Source of the DNA: Oscillospiraceae bacterium
Lineage (GTDB): Bacteria; Bacillota_A; Clostridia; Oscillospirales; Oscillospiraceae
Assembly (NCBI GenBank): GCA_017539885.1
Contig: JAFYCC010000017.1
Coordinates: 1-17,944 of the forward strand
Direction: 5' to 3'
DNA length: 17,944 nt
In this document: positions 6,484 through 13,831 of the stretch, piece by piece
How the letters are laid out: each line of letters starts with the position of its first letter
Position numbering within the stretch: position 1 is the stretch's first letter
The notes under the pieces: model-generated
The model's database searches: none
Told to the model about the DNA's origin: nothing
What the model saw: the letters and a program-made list of their open reading frames with translations, nothing else
Translations under genes and position numbers: made by a program

Positions 6484-7452
6484 ATGAAAGAGTTTCTGGT
6501 CGGAAAAAACGACGCGGGGCAGCGTCTTGACCGTTTCTCCGGCAAGGCCGCTCCCCTTCTGCCGGAATCGCTGCTGCAGAAGTACATCCGCCTCAAGCGT
6601 ATCAAGATCGGCGGCAAGGGCGCCAAACGCGACACAAGGCTCGTCGAGGGAGACGTCGTGCAGATGTACATCAGCGACGAATTCTTCGAAAGGCCGACCG
6701 ACGACAACGCTTATCTGAAGATCTCGACGCCGCGCCTGGATATCGTCTATGAGGACGATAACATTCTCCTGGCGAACAAGCCCGTCGGCATGCTCTGTCA
6801 CAGCGCAGGAGACTGGAGCGCGAACACGCTCATCGCCAACGTGCAGGCATATGCTCTGCGCAGCGGCGCCTGGGATCCGAAGCGGGAGAACAGCTTTGCC
6901 CCGGCGCTTTGCAACCGCATCGACCGGAACACCGGCGGCATCGTCATCGCGGCAAAGAACGCCGAGGCTCTTCGCGTCATGAATGAGAAGATCAAAGCGC
7001 GCGAGGTGGACAAATACTATCTGTGCATCGCCCGCGGACATCCCCGTCCGCCGGAAGGCAGGCTGGAAAGCTGGCTGTTCAAGGACGCGAAGAAGAATCA
7101 GGTCTATGTCCGCTCGAAACCGGAGCCCGGCGCGAAGAGCGCCGTCACGGAATACCGTACGCTGGAAACGCGCAGCGGCCTCTCCCTGCTGGAATGCCAC
7201 CTGCTCACGGGACGCACCCATCAGATCCGTGCACAGCTCGCCGCGGCGGGCTGTCCCCTGCTCGGCGACGGGAAATACGGCAGTGAAAGAGCGAACAAGC
7301 CATATTCCGAAACGCATCAGGCACTGTGGAGCTATAAGCTGATTTTCCGCTTCGACACAGATGCGGGTCCGCTGGAATACCTGCGCGGAAAGAGCTTCTC
7401 CGTCAGCGATATCGAATTCGTTGAAAAATATTTCCCGGGATACAAATTATAA
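6484..7452 (+). CDS. RluC/RluD-family 23S rRNA pseudouridine synthase
   Basis: A 322-residue RNA pseudouridine synthase. Residues about 1-65 form an S4 RNA-binding domain (DAGQRLDRF, then LLQKYIRLKRIKIGGK). The catalytic domain starts near 85 (LDIVYEDDNILLANKPVGMLCH) and has the active-site loop CNRIDRNTGG with catalytic Asp147. The canonical motif is HRLDRxTSG. The C-terminal GRTHQIRAQLAAAGCPLLGDGKYG (from about 240) is diagnostic of RluA-type enzymes. The precise uridine target cannot be assigned. The start at 6484 gives the usual S4 N-terminus but has no clear Shine-Dalgarno sequence, because the 11 bp gap after the aldo/keto reductase stop is CCACGCTCCGA. Translation probably depends on coupling to the upstream gene. 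Confidence 0.93.
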   Translation: MKEFLVGKNDAGQRLDRFSGKAAPLLPESLLQKYIRLKRIKIGGKGAKRDTRLVEGDVVQMYISDEFFERPTDDNAYLKISTPRLDIVYEDDNILLANKPVGMLCHSAGDWSANTLIANVQAYALRSGAWDPKRENSFAPALCNRIDRNTGGIVIAAKNAEALRVMNEKIKAREVDKYYLCIARGHPRPPEGRLESWLFKDAKKNQVYVRSKPEPGAKSAVTEYRTLETRSGLSLLECHLLTGRTHQIRAQLAAAGCPLLGDGKYGSERANKPYSETHQALWSYKLIFRFDTDAGPLEYLRGKSFSVSDIEFVEKYFPGYKL

Positions 7453-7481
7453 TTGACATTTCCATGGCAGGCCTATATATT
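7453..7481 (+). promoter_or_regulatory. Promoter upstream of the pot operon
   Basis: TTGACA (7453-7458), a 17-bp spacer and TATATT (7476-7481) form a near-perfect sigma-A promoter that begins at the base after the pseudouridine synthase stop codon. The predicted start is near 7488, so the terminator hairpin at 7512-7541 would be transcribed as leader RNA before potA. Confidence 0.8.
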
Positions 7482-7511
7482 GAATACGATATATGTGCAG
7501 GTTTGTAATGG

Positions 7512-7548
7512 GCCGCCGAAGCCTCAGCAGGCTTCGGCGGCTCTTTTT
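7512..7548 (+). terminator. Intrinsic terminator between the pseudouridine synthase gene and potA
   Basis: A perfect 13-bp stem, GCCGCCGAAGCCT (7512-7524) with AGGCTTCGGCGGC (7529-7541), closes a CAGC loop and is followed by TCTTTTT. It ends the upstream five-gene operon. Because the candidate pot promoter lies before it, it could also act as an attenuator for potA. Confidence 0.93.
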
Positions 7549-7596
7549 CTACTCTTCCCGCGCATAATCGACTCTGTTGTAAATGGGGGAGGATAA

Positions 7597-8763
7597 ATGT
7601 CCAAAGAGCTCATTCGCCTGGTTGACTGCGTCATGGCGTTTGACGGAGAAATCATTCTCAACGAGATCAACCTGACCATCCGCGATCGGGAGTTCCTGAC
7701 CCTGCTCGGCCCGTCGGGCTGCGGCAAAACGACGACGCTGCGCATCATCGGCGGCTTTCAGACGCCCACATCGGGCGACGTGCTGTTTGACGGCGAGCGC
7801 ATCAACGACGTTCCGCCGCACAAGCGCGCAGTAAACACCGTCTTTCAGAAATACGCTCTGTTCCCGCATCTGAATGTCTATGAGAACATCGCGTTCGGTC
7901 TGCGCATCCCCAAGGCTGACGCCAGCGGCAAGAAAGTCAAACTTTCCGAGGAGGAGATCCACAACAGGATCATGGAAATGCTGGAGATCGTGAATCTGAA
8001 GGGCTTTGAAAAGCGTTCGATCACTTCCCTCTCCGGCGGACAGCAGCAGCGCGTTGCCATAGCCCGCGCGCTCGTCAACCATCCCAAAGTCCTGCTTCTG
8101 GACGAGCCTCTCGGCGCACTTGACCTGCGCCTTCGCAAGGATATGCAAATCGAGCTCAAGCGCATCCAGCAGGAGACCGGAATCACCTTCGTTTACGTCA
8201 CGCACGATCAGGAAGAGGCGCTGGCGATGAGCGACACGGTGGTGGTCATGGATGCGGGACGTATCCAGCAGATCGGCAGCCCCGAGGACATATACAACGA
8301 GCCGAAGAACGCTTTCGTTGCGGACTTCATCGGCGAGAGCAACATTATCGACGGCATCATGCGTTCGGACGGCGTCGTGGAGATCTTCAACCGGAGATTC
8401 CAGTGCCTCGACGGCGGCTTTGCCCCGGATGAGCCGGTGGACGTCGTCATCCGGCCCGAGGACGTGGACATCGTTCCCGAGGATCAGGGCCAGCTCAAGG
8501 GCACGGTCACGAACGTCACATTCAAGGGCATGCAGTATGACATCATCGTGGACTTCTACGGCTTCAAGTGGCTCATCCAGACTACGGATCTGTCCCCTGT
8601 CGGCAGCCGCATCGGCATCAAGATCGATCCCGACGGCATCCATGTGATGAAAAAGAGCGAGTACTCCGGCATGTTCGGCGACTATTCCTCCTACTCCGAG
8701 GAATACGAAGAGATCAGCGATGCCAGCCTCGAGCTGGAGGAGGAGAGCGAGGATGAAGAATAG
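7597..8763 (+). CDS. potA: Polyamine (spermidine/putrescine) ABC transporter ATP-binding protein
   Basis: A 388-residue ATPase that powers polyamine import from the cytoplasmic face. Motifs in order: Walker [10 protein letters not shown] (38-46), Q-loop Q84, ABC signature LSGGQQQR (145-152), Walker B VLLLDEP (165-171) and H-loop VTHDQEEA (201-208). A C-terminal TOBE-type regulatory region (about 250-352) contains [13 protein letters not shown]. The last 25 residues or so are strongly acidic, rich in Tyr, Ser, Glu and Asp, and extend past the usual end of PotA. GGGGGAGG precedes the ATG by 4 bp. The gene overlaps potB by 11 bp. The assignment to polyamines rests on the neighbouring permeases and the PotD-type binding domain. 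Confidence 0.96.
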   Translation: MSKELIRLVDCVMAFDGEIILNEINLTIRDREFLTLLGPSGCGKTTTLRIIGGFQTPTSGDVLFDGERINDVPPHKRAVNTVFQKYALFPHLNVYENIAFGLRIPKADASGKKVKLSEEEIHNRIMEMLEIVNLKGFEKRSITSLSGGQQQRVAIARALVNHPKVLLLDEPLGALDLRLRKDMQIELKRIQQETGITFVYVTHDQEEALAMSDTVVVMDAGRIQQIGSPEDIYNEPKNAFVADFIGESNIIDGIMRSDGVVEIFNRRFQCLDGGFAPDEPVDVVIRPEDVDIVPEDQGQLKGTVTNVTFKGMQYDIIVDFYGFKWLIQTTDLSPVGSRIGIKIDPDGIHVMKKSEYSGMFGDYSSYSEEYEEISDASLELEEESEDEE

Positions 8764-9607
8764 GCTCTCCCGCTTCGCCGTTCCTTATGTCGTCTGGATG
8801 GCGATCTTCGTCGTTGCCCCGATCGTGCTGATGGTGATCTACGCGTTCTCCACGGCCGACGGTGAATTCTCGCTGCACAATTTCGCGCAGATGGGCACCT
8901 ACGCGGTCGTGTTCGGTCGCTCCTTCAAGCTGGCGATCATCGCGACGGTCATCTGCCTGCTCATCGGCTATCCCGTCTCCTACTACATGGCCCGCGAGGG
9001 CGTGCGCTTCCAGAAGATCGCCATGGTGCTCATCATGCTGCCCATGTGGATGAACTTCCTGCTGCGCACCTATTCGTGGATGACCATTCTGGAGAACAAT
9101 GGGCTGCTCAATCAGCTGTTCCGCGCCATCGGTCTGATCGATCTGTATAACAACATCACCGGCGAAGAACTTACCTACTTCACGATGATGAACACGCAGG
9201 GCGCCGTGGTTCTCGGCATGGTCTACAACTATCTTCCCTTCATGATCCTGCCGATCTATTCCGTCATCGTCAAGCTGGACAACAACCTGCTCGAGGCCGC
9301 GCGCGACCTCGGCGCAGACAGCGCCCGGGTGTTCCACAAGGTCATCCTGCCTCTGTCTCTCCCCGGCGTGCTCTCCGGCATCACCATGGTATTCGTTCCT
9401 TCCGTTTCCACCTTTGCCATCTCCCAAATGCTCGGCGGCGGCACGCAGATGCTGCTCGGCGATCTGATAGAGCGGCAGTTCCTCGGCGGCGCCTATAACC
9501 CGCAGCTAGGCGCGGCAATCTCGCTGGTAATGATGATTATCGTCGTCGTGTGCATGCTGGTCATGAACCGCTTCGGCGAGGGTGAAGAACAGGCGGTGAT
9601 GCTGTGA
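8753..9607 (+). CDS. potB: Polyamine ABC transporter permease PotB
   Basis: A 284-residue membrane permease of the binding-protein-dependent transport family, pairing with the PotC domain of the next gene. The first hydrophobic span is residues 8-30. Further spans lie near 57-80, 88-108, 148-172, 200-225 and 253-272. The EAA loop that docks on the ATPase is [20 protein letters not shown] (181-200). The start at 8753 ([16 protein letters not shown]) lies inside the 3' end of potA and follows GGAGGAGAG. A start at 8720 would add eleven non-homologous residues and has no better site. The stop overlaps the GTG of the next gene by 4 bp (GTGA), so all three pot genes should be translationally coupled. 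Confidence 0.95.
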   Translation: MKNRLSRFAVPYVVWMAIFVVAPIVLMVIYAFSTADGEFSLHNFAQMGTYAVVFGRSFKLAIIATVICLLIGYPVSYYMAREGVRFQKIAMVLIMLPMWMNFLLRTYSWMTILENNGLLNQLFRAIGLIDLYNNITGEELTYFTMMNTQGAVVLGMVYNYLPFMILPIYSVIVKLDNNLLEAARDLGADSARVFHKVILPLSLPGVLSGITMVFVPSVSTFAISQMLGGGTQMLLGDLIERQFLGGAYNPQLGAAISLVMMIIVVVCMLVMNRFGEGEEQAVML

Positions 9608-11601
9608 AAAAGCAGAGTCTGTTCGGGAACCGCTTCGTCATGGCGCTGGTCTTCCTGTTCCTGTACGCGCCGATCTTCATCCTGATCATCTTCTCCTTCA
9701 ACGCCGGCACGAGTTCGAGCGTATGGAAGGGCTTTTCCCTGCACTGGTACCAGGAGCTGGTGCACAACCGTCTCATCCTGAGCAGCGTATACACGACGCT
9801 GCTGGTGTCCCTGCTGGCCACCATCATCGCCACTGTCGCCGGAACATTCGCCTCCATCGGCTTTTACGCCATGCGGCGGCGCAGCCGCGACGCGCTGATG
9901 ACGGTCAACAACATCCCCATGATGAACGCGGACATCGTCACGGGCGTTTCGCTCTGTCTTCTGTTCGTGGCGCTGTTCAGCGGCTGGAACAGCATCGCCG
10001 GATGGTTCAACTCCATCCAGAGCGCGGTGCATCTTCCGGAACGCCTGACCATGGGCTTCGGCACGCTCCTCATCGCGCACATCTGCTTCAACATCCCGTA
10101 TGTGATCCTTTCCGTCGGGCCGAAGCTCCGGCAGATGGACAAGAACCTGATCGACGCGGCGCAGGATCTCGGCTGCACCTGGATGCAGGCATTCTGGAAG
10201 GTCGCCATCCCCGAGATCCGTCCGGGCATCGTTTCCGGTGCGCTCATCGCCTTCACGATGTCGGTGGATGACTTCGTAATCTCCTACTTCACGGCCGGTT
10301 CCTCCGCCTCCACGCTCGCCATGACCATCTACGGCATGACCAAGCGGCGCGTGAGCCCGGAGATCAACGCCGTCAGCACGCTCCTGTTTGTCGTCGTTCT
10401 TGTGCTCCTGACGATCGTCAATCTTCGCAAGGATAAGGAAGGGAAAAAGGTCAAGCCCGTCTCCGGCGAAGCCGCTGTCTACGTCGAACACAAGGCGCGC
10501 AGCCGCAGAAATCTCGGTCCTGTGTTCAAGCGCGTCGGTGCCGTCGTGCTCGTCTGCGCGATCATCGGCGCGACGATCGCCACGGGTGCCGCCTCCCGCT
10601 CCGGACGCGTCGTGAACGTCTGTTCCTGGGGCGAATACATCGACGAAGACCTCATCGACGAATTCGAAGAGCGCACAGGCATCACCGTCAACTACCAGAC
10701 CGCAGAGAGCAACGAGGCTCTCTACTCCCTTCTGGAGATGGGCGGCGCGGACGTTGACGTGATCGTCCCCTCGGACTATATGATCGCGCGCCTGATCCGG
10801 GAGGGCATGCTTGCCGAGCTCAACTATGACAACATCCCCAACTTTGCGCTGATCGACAAGAACCTGCGGAACCTGTCCTTCGATCCGGAGAATAAATACA
10901 CCGTACCCTACGCGTGGGGCACACTCGGCATCATTTACAACACGTCGCTGATCGACGAGCCCATCACGAGCTGGGGCGCCATGTTCGACCCGCAGTATGC
11001 CGGGCAGGTGCTGATGATCAACAACTCCCGCGACGCGCTCTGCGCTGCGCTCCTTTACCTTGGCTATGACATCAACACCACCGACGAGGCGGAGCTCAAC
11101 GCGGCTTACCAGCTCCTCGCAGACGCCAAAAACGACGGTGTATATCAGGCCTTTGTCATGGATCAGGTCTTCCAGAAGATGGAGGCCGGCAACGCTTCCA
11201 TCGCCATGTACTACGCGGGCGACTACCTTACCATGCTGGAGAACAACGAGGATCTGGCCTACGTCATTCCCGACGAAGGCGCCAACTGGTTCGTGGACGC
11301 CATGTGCGTACTCAAGACCTCGCAGCACAAAGCCGAAGCCGAGGAGTGGATCAACTTCATCTGCTCCACCCCCTCCAGTCTCGCCAATCTGGATTATCTC
11401 TGGTACGGTTCCCCGAATGTTGAGGCCAGAGAGCAGTACCCCGACTACTACTTCGAGAAGTACGATGAAGAAGTCGACGAGGAGACGCTGGACATCATCT
11501 TCCCGCCCGACGAGGTTCTGGATCGCTGCCAGATGTACACCGACCTCCCACAGGAGACGCTTGTCATCTACAACGACCTCTGGACAAAACTCGGCGTGTA
11601 G
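9604..11601 (+). CDS. potCD: Fused polyamine permease / substrate-binding protein (PotC-PotD)
   Basis: A single 665-residue frame joins two normally separate proteins. Residues 1-275 are the PotC permease, with hydrophobic spans near 11-31, 62-88, 112-126, 152-172, 207-230 and 257-274 and an EAA loop LIDAAQDLGCTWMQAFWKV (182-200). A basic cytoplasmic linker (about 275-310) leads to an extra hydrophobic span at 311-330 (VGAVVLVCAIIGATIATGAA). Residues 337-665 are a PotD-type binding protein: VCSWGEYIDEDLIDEFEERTG, then YAWGTLGIIYN (436-446) and NWFVDAM (561-567). W562 and D565 correspond to the W and D that contact polyamine in PotD proteins. The extra span would place PotD outside the cell, tethered to the permease. 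The GTG start overlaps potB. No separate potC or potD is present. Confidence 0.94.
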   Translation: MKKQSLFGNRFVMALVFLFLYAPIFILIIFSFNAGTSSSVWKGFSLHWYQELVHNRLILSSVYTTLLVSLLATIIATVAGTFASIGFYAMRRRSRDALMTVNNIPMMNADIVTGVSLCLLFVALFSGWNSIAGWFNSIQSAVHLPERLTMGFGTLLIAHICFNIPYVILSVGPKLRQMDKNLIDAAQDLGCTWMQAFWKVAIPEIRPGIVSGALIAFTMSVDDFVISYFTAGSSASTLAMTIYGMTKRRVSPEINAVSTLLFVVVLVLLTIVNLRKDKEGKKVKPVSGEAAVYVEHKARSRRNLGPVFKRVGAVVLVCAIIGATIATGAASRSGRVVNVCSWGEYIDEDLIDEFEERTGITVNYQTAESNEALYSLLEMGGADVDVIVPSDYMIARLIREGMLAELNYDNIPNFALIDKNLRNLSFDPENKYTVPYAWGTLGIIYNTSLIDEPITSWGAMFDPQYAGQVLMINNSRDALCAALLYLGYDINTTDEAELNAAYQLLADAKNDGVYQAFVMDQVFQKMEAGNASIAMYYAGDYLTMLENNEDLAYVIPDEGANWFVDAMCVLKTSQHKAEAEEWINFICSTPSSLANLDYLWYGSPNVEAREQYPDYYFEKYDEEVDEETLDIIFPPDEVLDRCQMYTDLPQETLVIYNDLWTKLGV

Positions 11602-11640
11602 CCGCGCATGTCGGCAAACACACAGCCACGCAATATGAGA

Positions 11641-11670
11641 ACGGCCTGTCTTCGGACAGGCCGTTTCGCT
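11641..11670 (+). terminator. Intrinsic terminator of the pot operon with UUCG tetraloop
   Basis: The stem ACGGCCTGTC (11641-11650) pairs perfectly with GACAGGCCGT (11655-11664) around a TTCG loop closed by C-G, the very stable cUUCGg tetraloop. The T tract after it (TTCGCTT) is short and interrupted. Confidence 0.85.
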
Positions 11671-11697
11671 TGACATCCTTCTCTTTTAGCGTAAAAT
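11670..11697 (+). promoter_or_regulatory. Promoter of the FAD-dependent oxidoreductase gene
   Basis: TTGACA (11670-11675) is followed 16 bp later by TAAAAT (11692-11697), directly after the pot terminator. The predicted start is near 11704, only about 13 nt before the ATG and at the edge of the GAGGTG ribosome binding site, so the 5' UTR would be very short. Confidence 0.75.
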
Positions 11698-11716
11698 AAT
11701 GACGAGGTGATTATGA

Positions 11717-13024
11717 ATGGCAACGGAATACATCACAGAAGATCGGCGCACGCCGGTCGTGCAGAAAACGGATATCCTCGTCGTAGGCGGCGGTCTGGCC
11801 GGCGTTTCCGCGGCTGTCGCGGCCGCCCGTCTCGGCAAAAAGGTCACGCTGCTGGAAAAGAGCATCGCGCTCGGCGGATTGGCCACGCTCGGCCACGTCT
11901 GCGTCTATCTCCCCCTGGATGACGGTCTCGGCAACCGTGTCTACGGTGGTCAGGCGGAGGAACTGCTCTGGCTGTGCGCCCGCTACGGCTACAACACTGT
12001 TCCCTCCTGCTGGAAGCCCGGCGTCAAGCACGTGGATAACCCCGAAGGCCGCTACATCTCGACTTTCAACATTCCCGCCTGCATCCTCTCTCTGGACGAG
12101 CTCACGTCGGAGCTGGGCATTGACGTCGTCTTTGACACCGTCGTCTGCGACACGATCATGGACGGAGACCACTGCCGCGGCGTGCTCGTGGAGAACAAGT
12201 CCGGCCGCAGCGCCTATCTTGCCGACTATATCATCGACTCCTCCGGCGACGCGGACGTCGCCTTCCACGCGGGCTGCGAATGCGAGGATCTGCCGAACAT
12301 CGTGTCCCACTGGGCGTATGAGATCGATGTCGATCACATACGTCAGAATCTGGACAGCGGCGACGCTCTCAAGCTGCTCCATATGCGCTGGTTCGGCCTG
12401 CGTCCTGACGTTGACAACAGCAATTCGGGCATTCCTGAATTCCACGGCACGAGCAGCGAAGGCGTGAACGGCTACATCAAGCTCTCCCGCAAGCTCGCGC
12501 TCGACTATCTCAAGCAGAATCAGCGTCCCGGCCTGGCGATGGTGACGATGCCCTTCCAACCGCAGTTCCGCATGACGCGCCGCCTGATCGGCAAGGAAGA
12601 GTTCAAGCTCAACGTCGGTCACGTGGAAAACTCCGTCGGCTGCGTCTGCCACAGCATGGAGAATCCCGCGGCGCACCATGAGATGCCCTACGGCGCGCTG
12701 ATCGACTCACGTGTCGACAATCTGTTCGTCGCGGGCAGAATGATCTCCGCAGGCGGCTATGCCTGGGAGGTCGCTCGTGTCATCCCCTGCTGTGTCTTCA
12801 CCGGTGAGGTGGCCGGAACAGCGGCGTCGCTCGCGCTCGATCTCGGAAAAAAGGCCGTACAGGACATGGACGTCCCGCGCCTGCAGAAGGTCCTCGCGGA
12901 CAAGGGCATCGACATTCATATGGACGACAGCTTTCTTGACATGCGCAGCGAGAAGAAATTCAACACCACGCCAAAGAAAAAATTCGCGCCAAATGTGAGC
13001 ACAGACACGCTGGCATACCATTGA
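11717..13024 (+). CDS. FAD-dependent oxidoreductase (FAD_oxidored / PF12831-like)
   Basis: A 435-residue soluble flavoprotein. The N-terminal dinucleotide-binding fold is VVGGGLAGVSAAVAAARLGKK (22-42), with G24, G26 and G29 contacting FAD and E47 at the end of beta-2, followed by LGGLATLGHV. The C-terminal part has FRMTRRLIG, MPYGALIDSRVDNLFVAGRMIS and the segment ARVIPCCVFTGEVAGTAASLAL. These are the conserved features of the PF12831 group, where the last one closes the FAD site. No Fe-S motif or signal peptide is seen. The substrate is unknown. The start at 11717 follows GAGGTG by 7 bp; the ATG at 11713 is in another frame and is rejected. It is monocistronic, with its own promoter and terminator. 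Confidence 0.9.
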   Translation: MATEYITEDRRTPVVQKTDILVVGGGLAGVSAAVAAARLGKKVTLLEKSIALGGLATLGHVCVYLPLDDGLGNRVYGGQAEELLWLCARYGYNTVPSCWKPGVKHVDNPEGRYISTFNIPACILSLDELTSELGIDVVFDTVVCDTIMDGDHCRGVLVENKSGRSAYLADYIIDSSGDADVAFHAGCECEDLPNIVSHWAYEIDVDHIRQNLDSGDALKLLHMRWFGLRPDVDNSNSGIPEFHGTSSEGVNGYIKLSRKLALDYLKQNQRPGLAMVTMPFQPQFRMTRRLIGKEEFKLNVGHVENSVGCVCHSMENPAAHHEMPYGALIDSRVDNLFVAGRMISAGGYAWEVARVIPCCVFTGEVAGTAASLALDLGKKAVQDMDVPRLQKVLADKGIDIHMDDSFLDMRSEKKFNTTPKKKFAPNVSTDTLAYH

Positions 13025-13041
13025 TCTGCAACCATAATAAT

Positions 13042-13079
13042 CCGGCGGAGGCTGACAGCCTCCGCCGGTGCTTTTTTAT
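13042..13079 (+). terminator. Intrinsic terminator after the FAD-dependent oxidoreductase gene
   Basis: A perfect 12-bp stem, CCGGCGGAGGCT (13042-13053) with AGCCTCCGCCGG (13057-13068), closes a GAC loop and is followed by TGCTTTTTTATT. It sits between convergent genes. The minus-strand lipoprotein stop codon overlaps its T tract, so the same hairpin probably serves both, although the minus-strand T run (ATTATTAT) is weaker. Confidence 0.93.
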
Positions 13080-13831
13080 TGGAAGGACGCCAGGATCCTG
13101 CCGTTCTGGAACATGAGCGTGAGCGATGTCGCTCCGTTGGACGCCTCATACATAACGATGCCCATCGTATCGATCTCGCTTGCGCCCTGCGTGTATCCCG
13201 CATCCTTTACGAGTCGTAACATCCCGTCGTAATCGTCCTTCGTGCGGTTGGGAAGACTCAGGATGAATTCTCCGTTCTCCTCCATGGCAATGTCGCCGTC
13301 ACGCAGTCCGTCCGGCAGCAGGAAGGCGTATTCTTCCGGAACTCCCCCGTTCGGTGTCCCGGTCTCCCCGCCCGTCTCAGAATCCCAGTCGATATCGAAC
13401 TCCGCGATGATATCCTCGCCGGGGGTCCAGTCGCCGGGGTCGTAGTCCGTCCATTCCCCTTCTTCGCGCGGATAGTCCTCCTCCCCGCTAAAGAGTTCCG
13501 GAGAGAAGAGCGACTCTTCATAGGCGCTGAATGCGCCTTCGTCGCGGGTGTCGTTCAGATACATCGAAACGATCTCATCCTCTGTGAGACCGCCGAGATC
13601 TGGAACCGATGTCCCGCCTGTCTCCCACGCTTCTATCTCCTCGTCGGTCAGCTCCGGTATCTCTCCGTCCGTCGTTTGAGGTACTTCGGTCGGAGCCGCG
13701 TTCTCCTGCGGATTCGGAGCCTGATCCTCAGCCGGCTTCCCGTCGGCAGGCGCCGCGGGCTGGCCGCCGCAGGCGCACAGCGCCGAAAGCGCGAACGCCG
13801 CAAGAAGGATCATCAGCAGCAGCCGCTTCAT
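13076..13831 (-). CDS. Acidic lipoprotein of unknown function
   Basis: A 251-residue putative lipoprotein. The signal peptide is MKRLLLMILLAAFALSALCA, and the likely lipidated residue is C21 in LCAC. C19 is possible but has a poorer lipobox. A Pro/Ala/Gln/Glu-rich linker follows (about 24-60), then a very acidic stretch (about 60-155) with many Asp, Glu, Trp and Tyr residues. The compact C-terminal domain (about 163-251) contains YAFLLPDGLRDGDI, TKDDYDGMLRLVKDAGY and LTLMFQNGRILASF. That layout resembles small C-terminal domains seen in other Firmicutes lipoproteins, but I cannot assign a family. Its ATG overlaps the stop of the upstream secreted-protein gene (ATGA), which implies coupled translation. 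It is the last gene of the HPt operon. Confidence 0.88.
   Translation of the reverse strand: MKRLLLMILLAAFALSALCACGGQPAAPADGKPAEDQAPNPQENAAPTEVPQTTDGEIPELTDEEIEAWETGGTSVPDLGGLTEDEIVSMYLNDTRDEGAFSAYEESLFSPELFSGEEDYPREEGEWTDYDPGDWTPGEDIIAEFDIDWDSETGGETGTPNGGVPEEYAFLLPDGLRDGDIAMEENGEFILSLPNRTKDDYDGMLRLVKDAGYTQGASEIDTMGIVMYEASNGATSLTLMFQNGRILASFQ

Noticed and set aside
9493..11676. A 727-codon open frame on the minus strand opposite potB and potC-potD
   Set aside because: It is antisense to clearly homologous transporter genes, has low-complexity His/Asp/Val-rich composition and no recognisable domain. Long antisense frames are expected in GC-rich coding sequence.
11713..11715. Alternative ATG just upstream of the FAD oxidoreductase start
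   Set aside because: It opens a different frame of about 70 codons with no domain. The ATG at 11717 begins the conserved protein.
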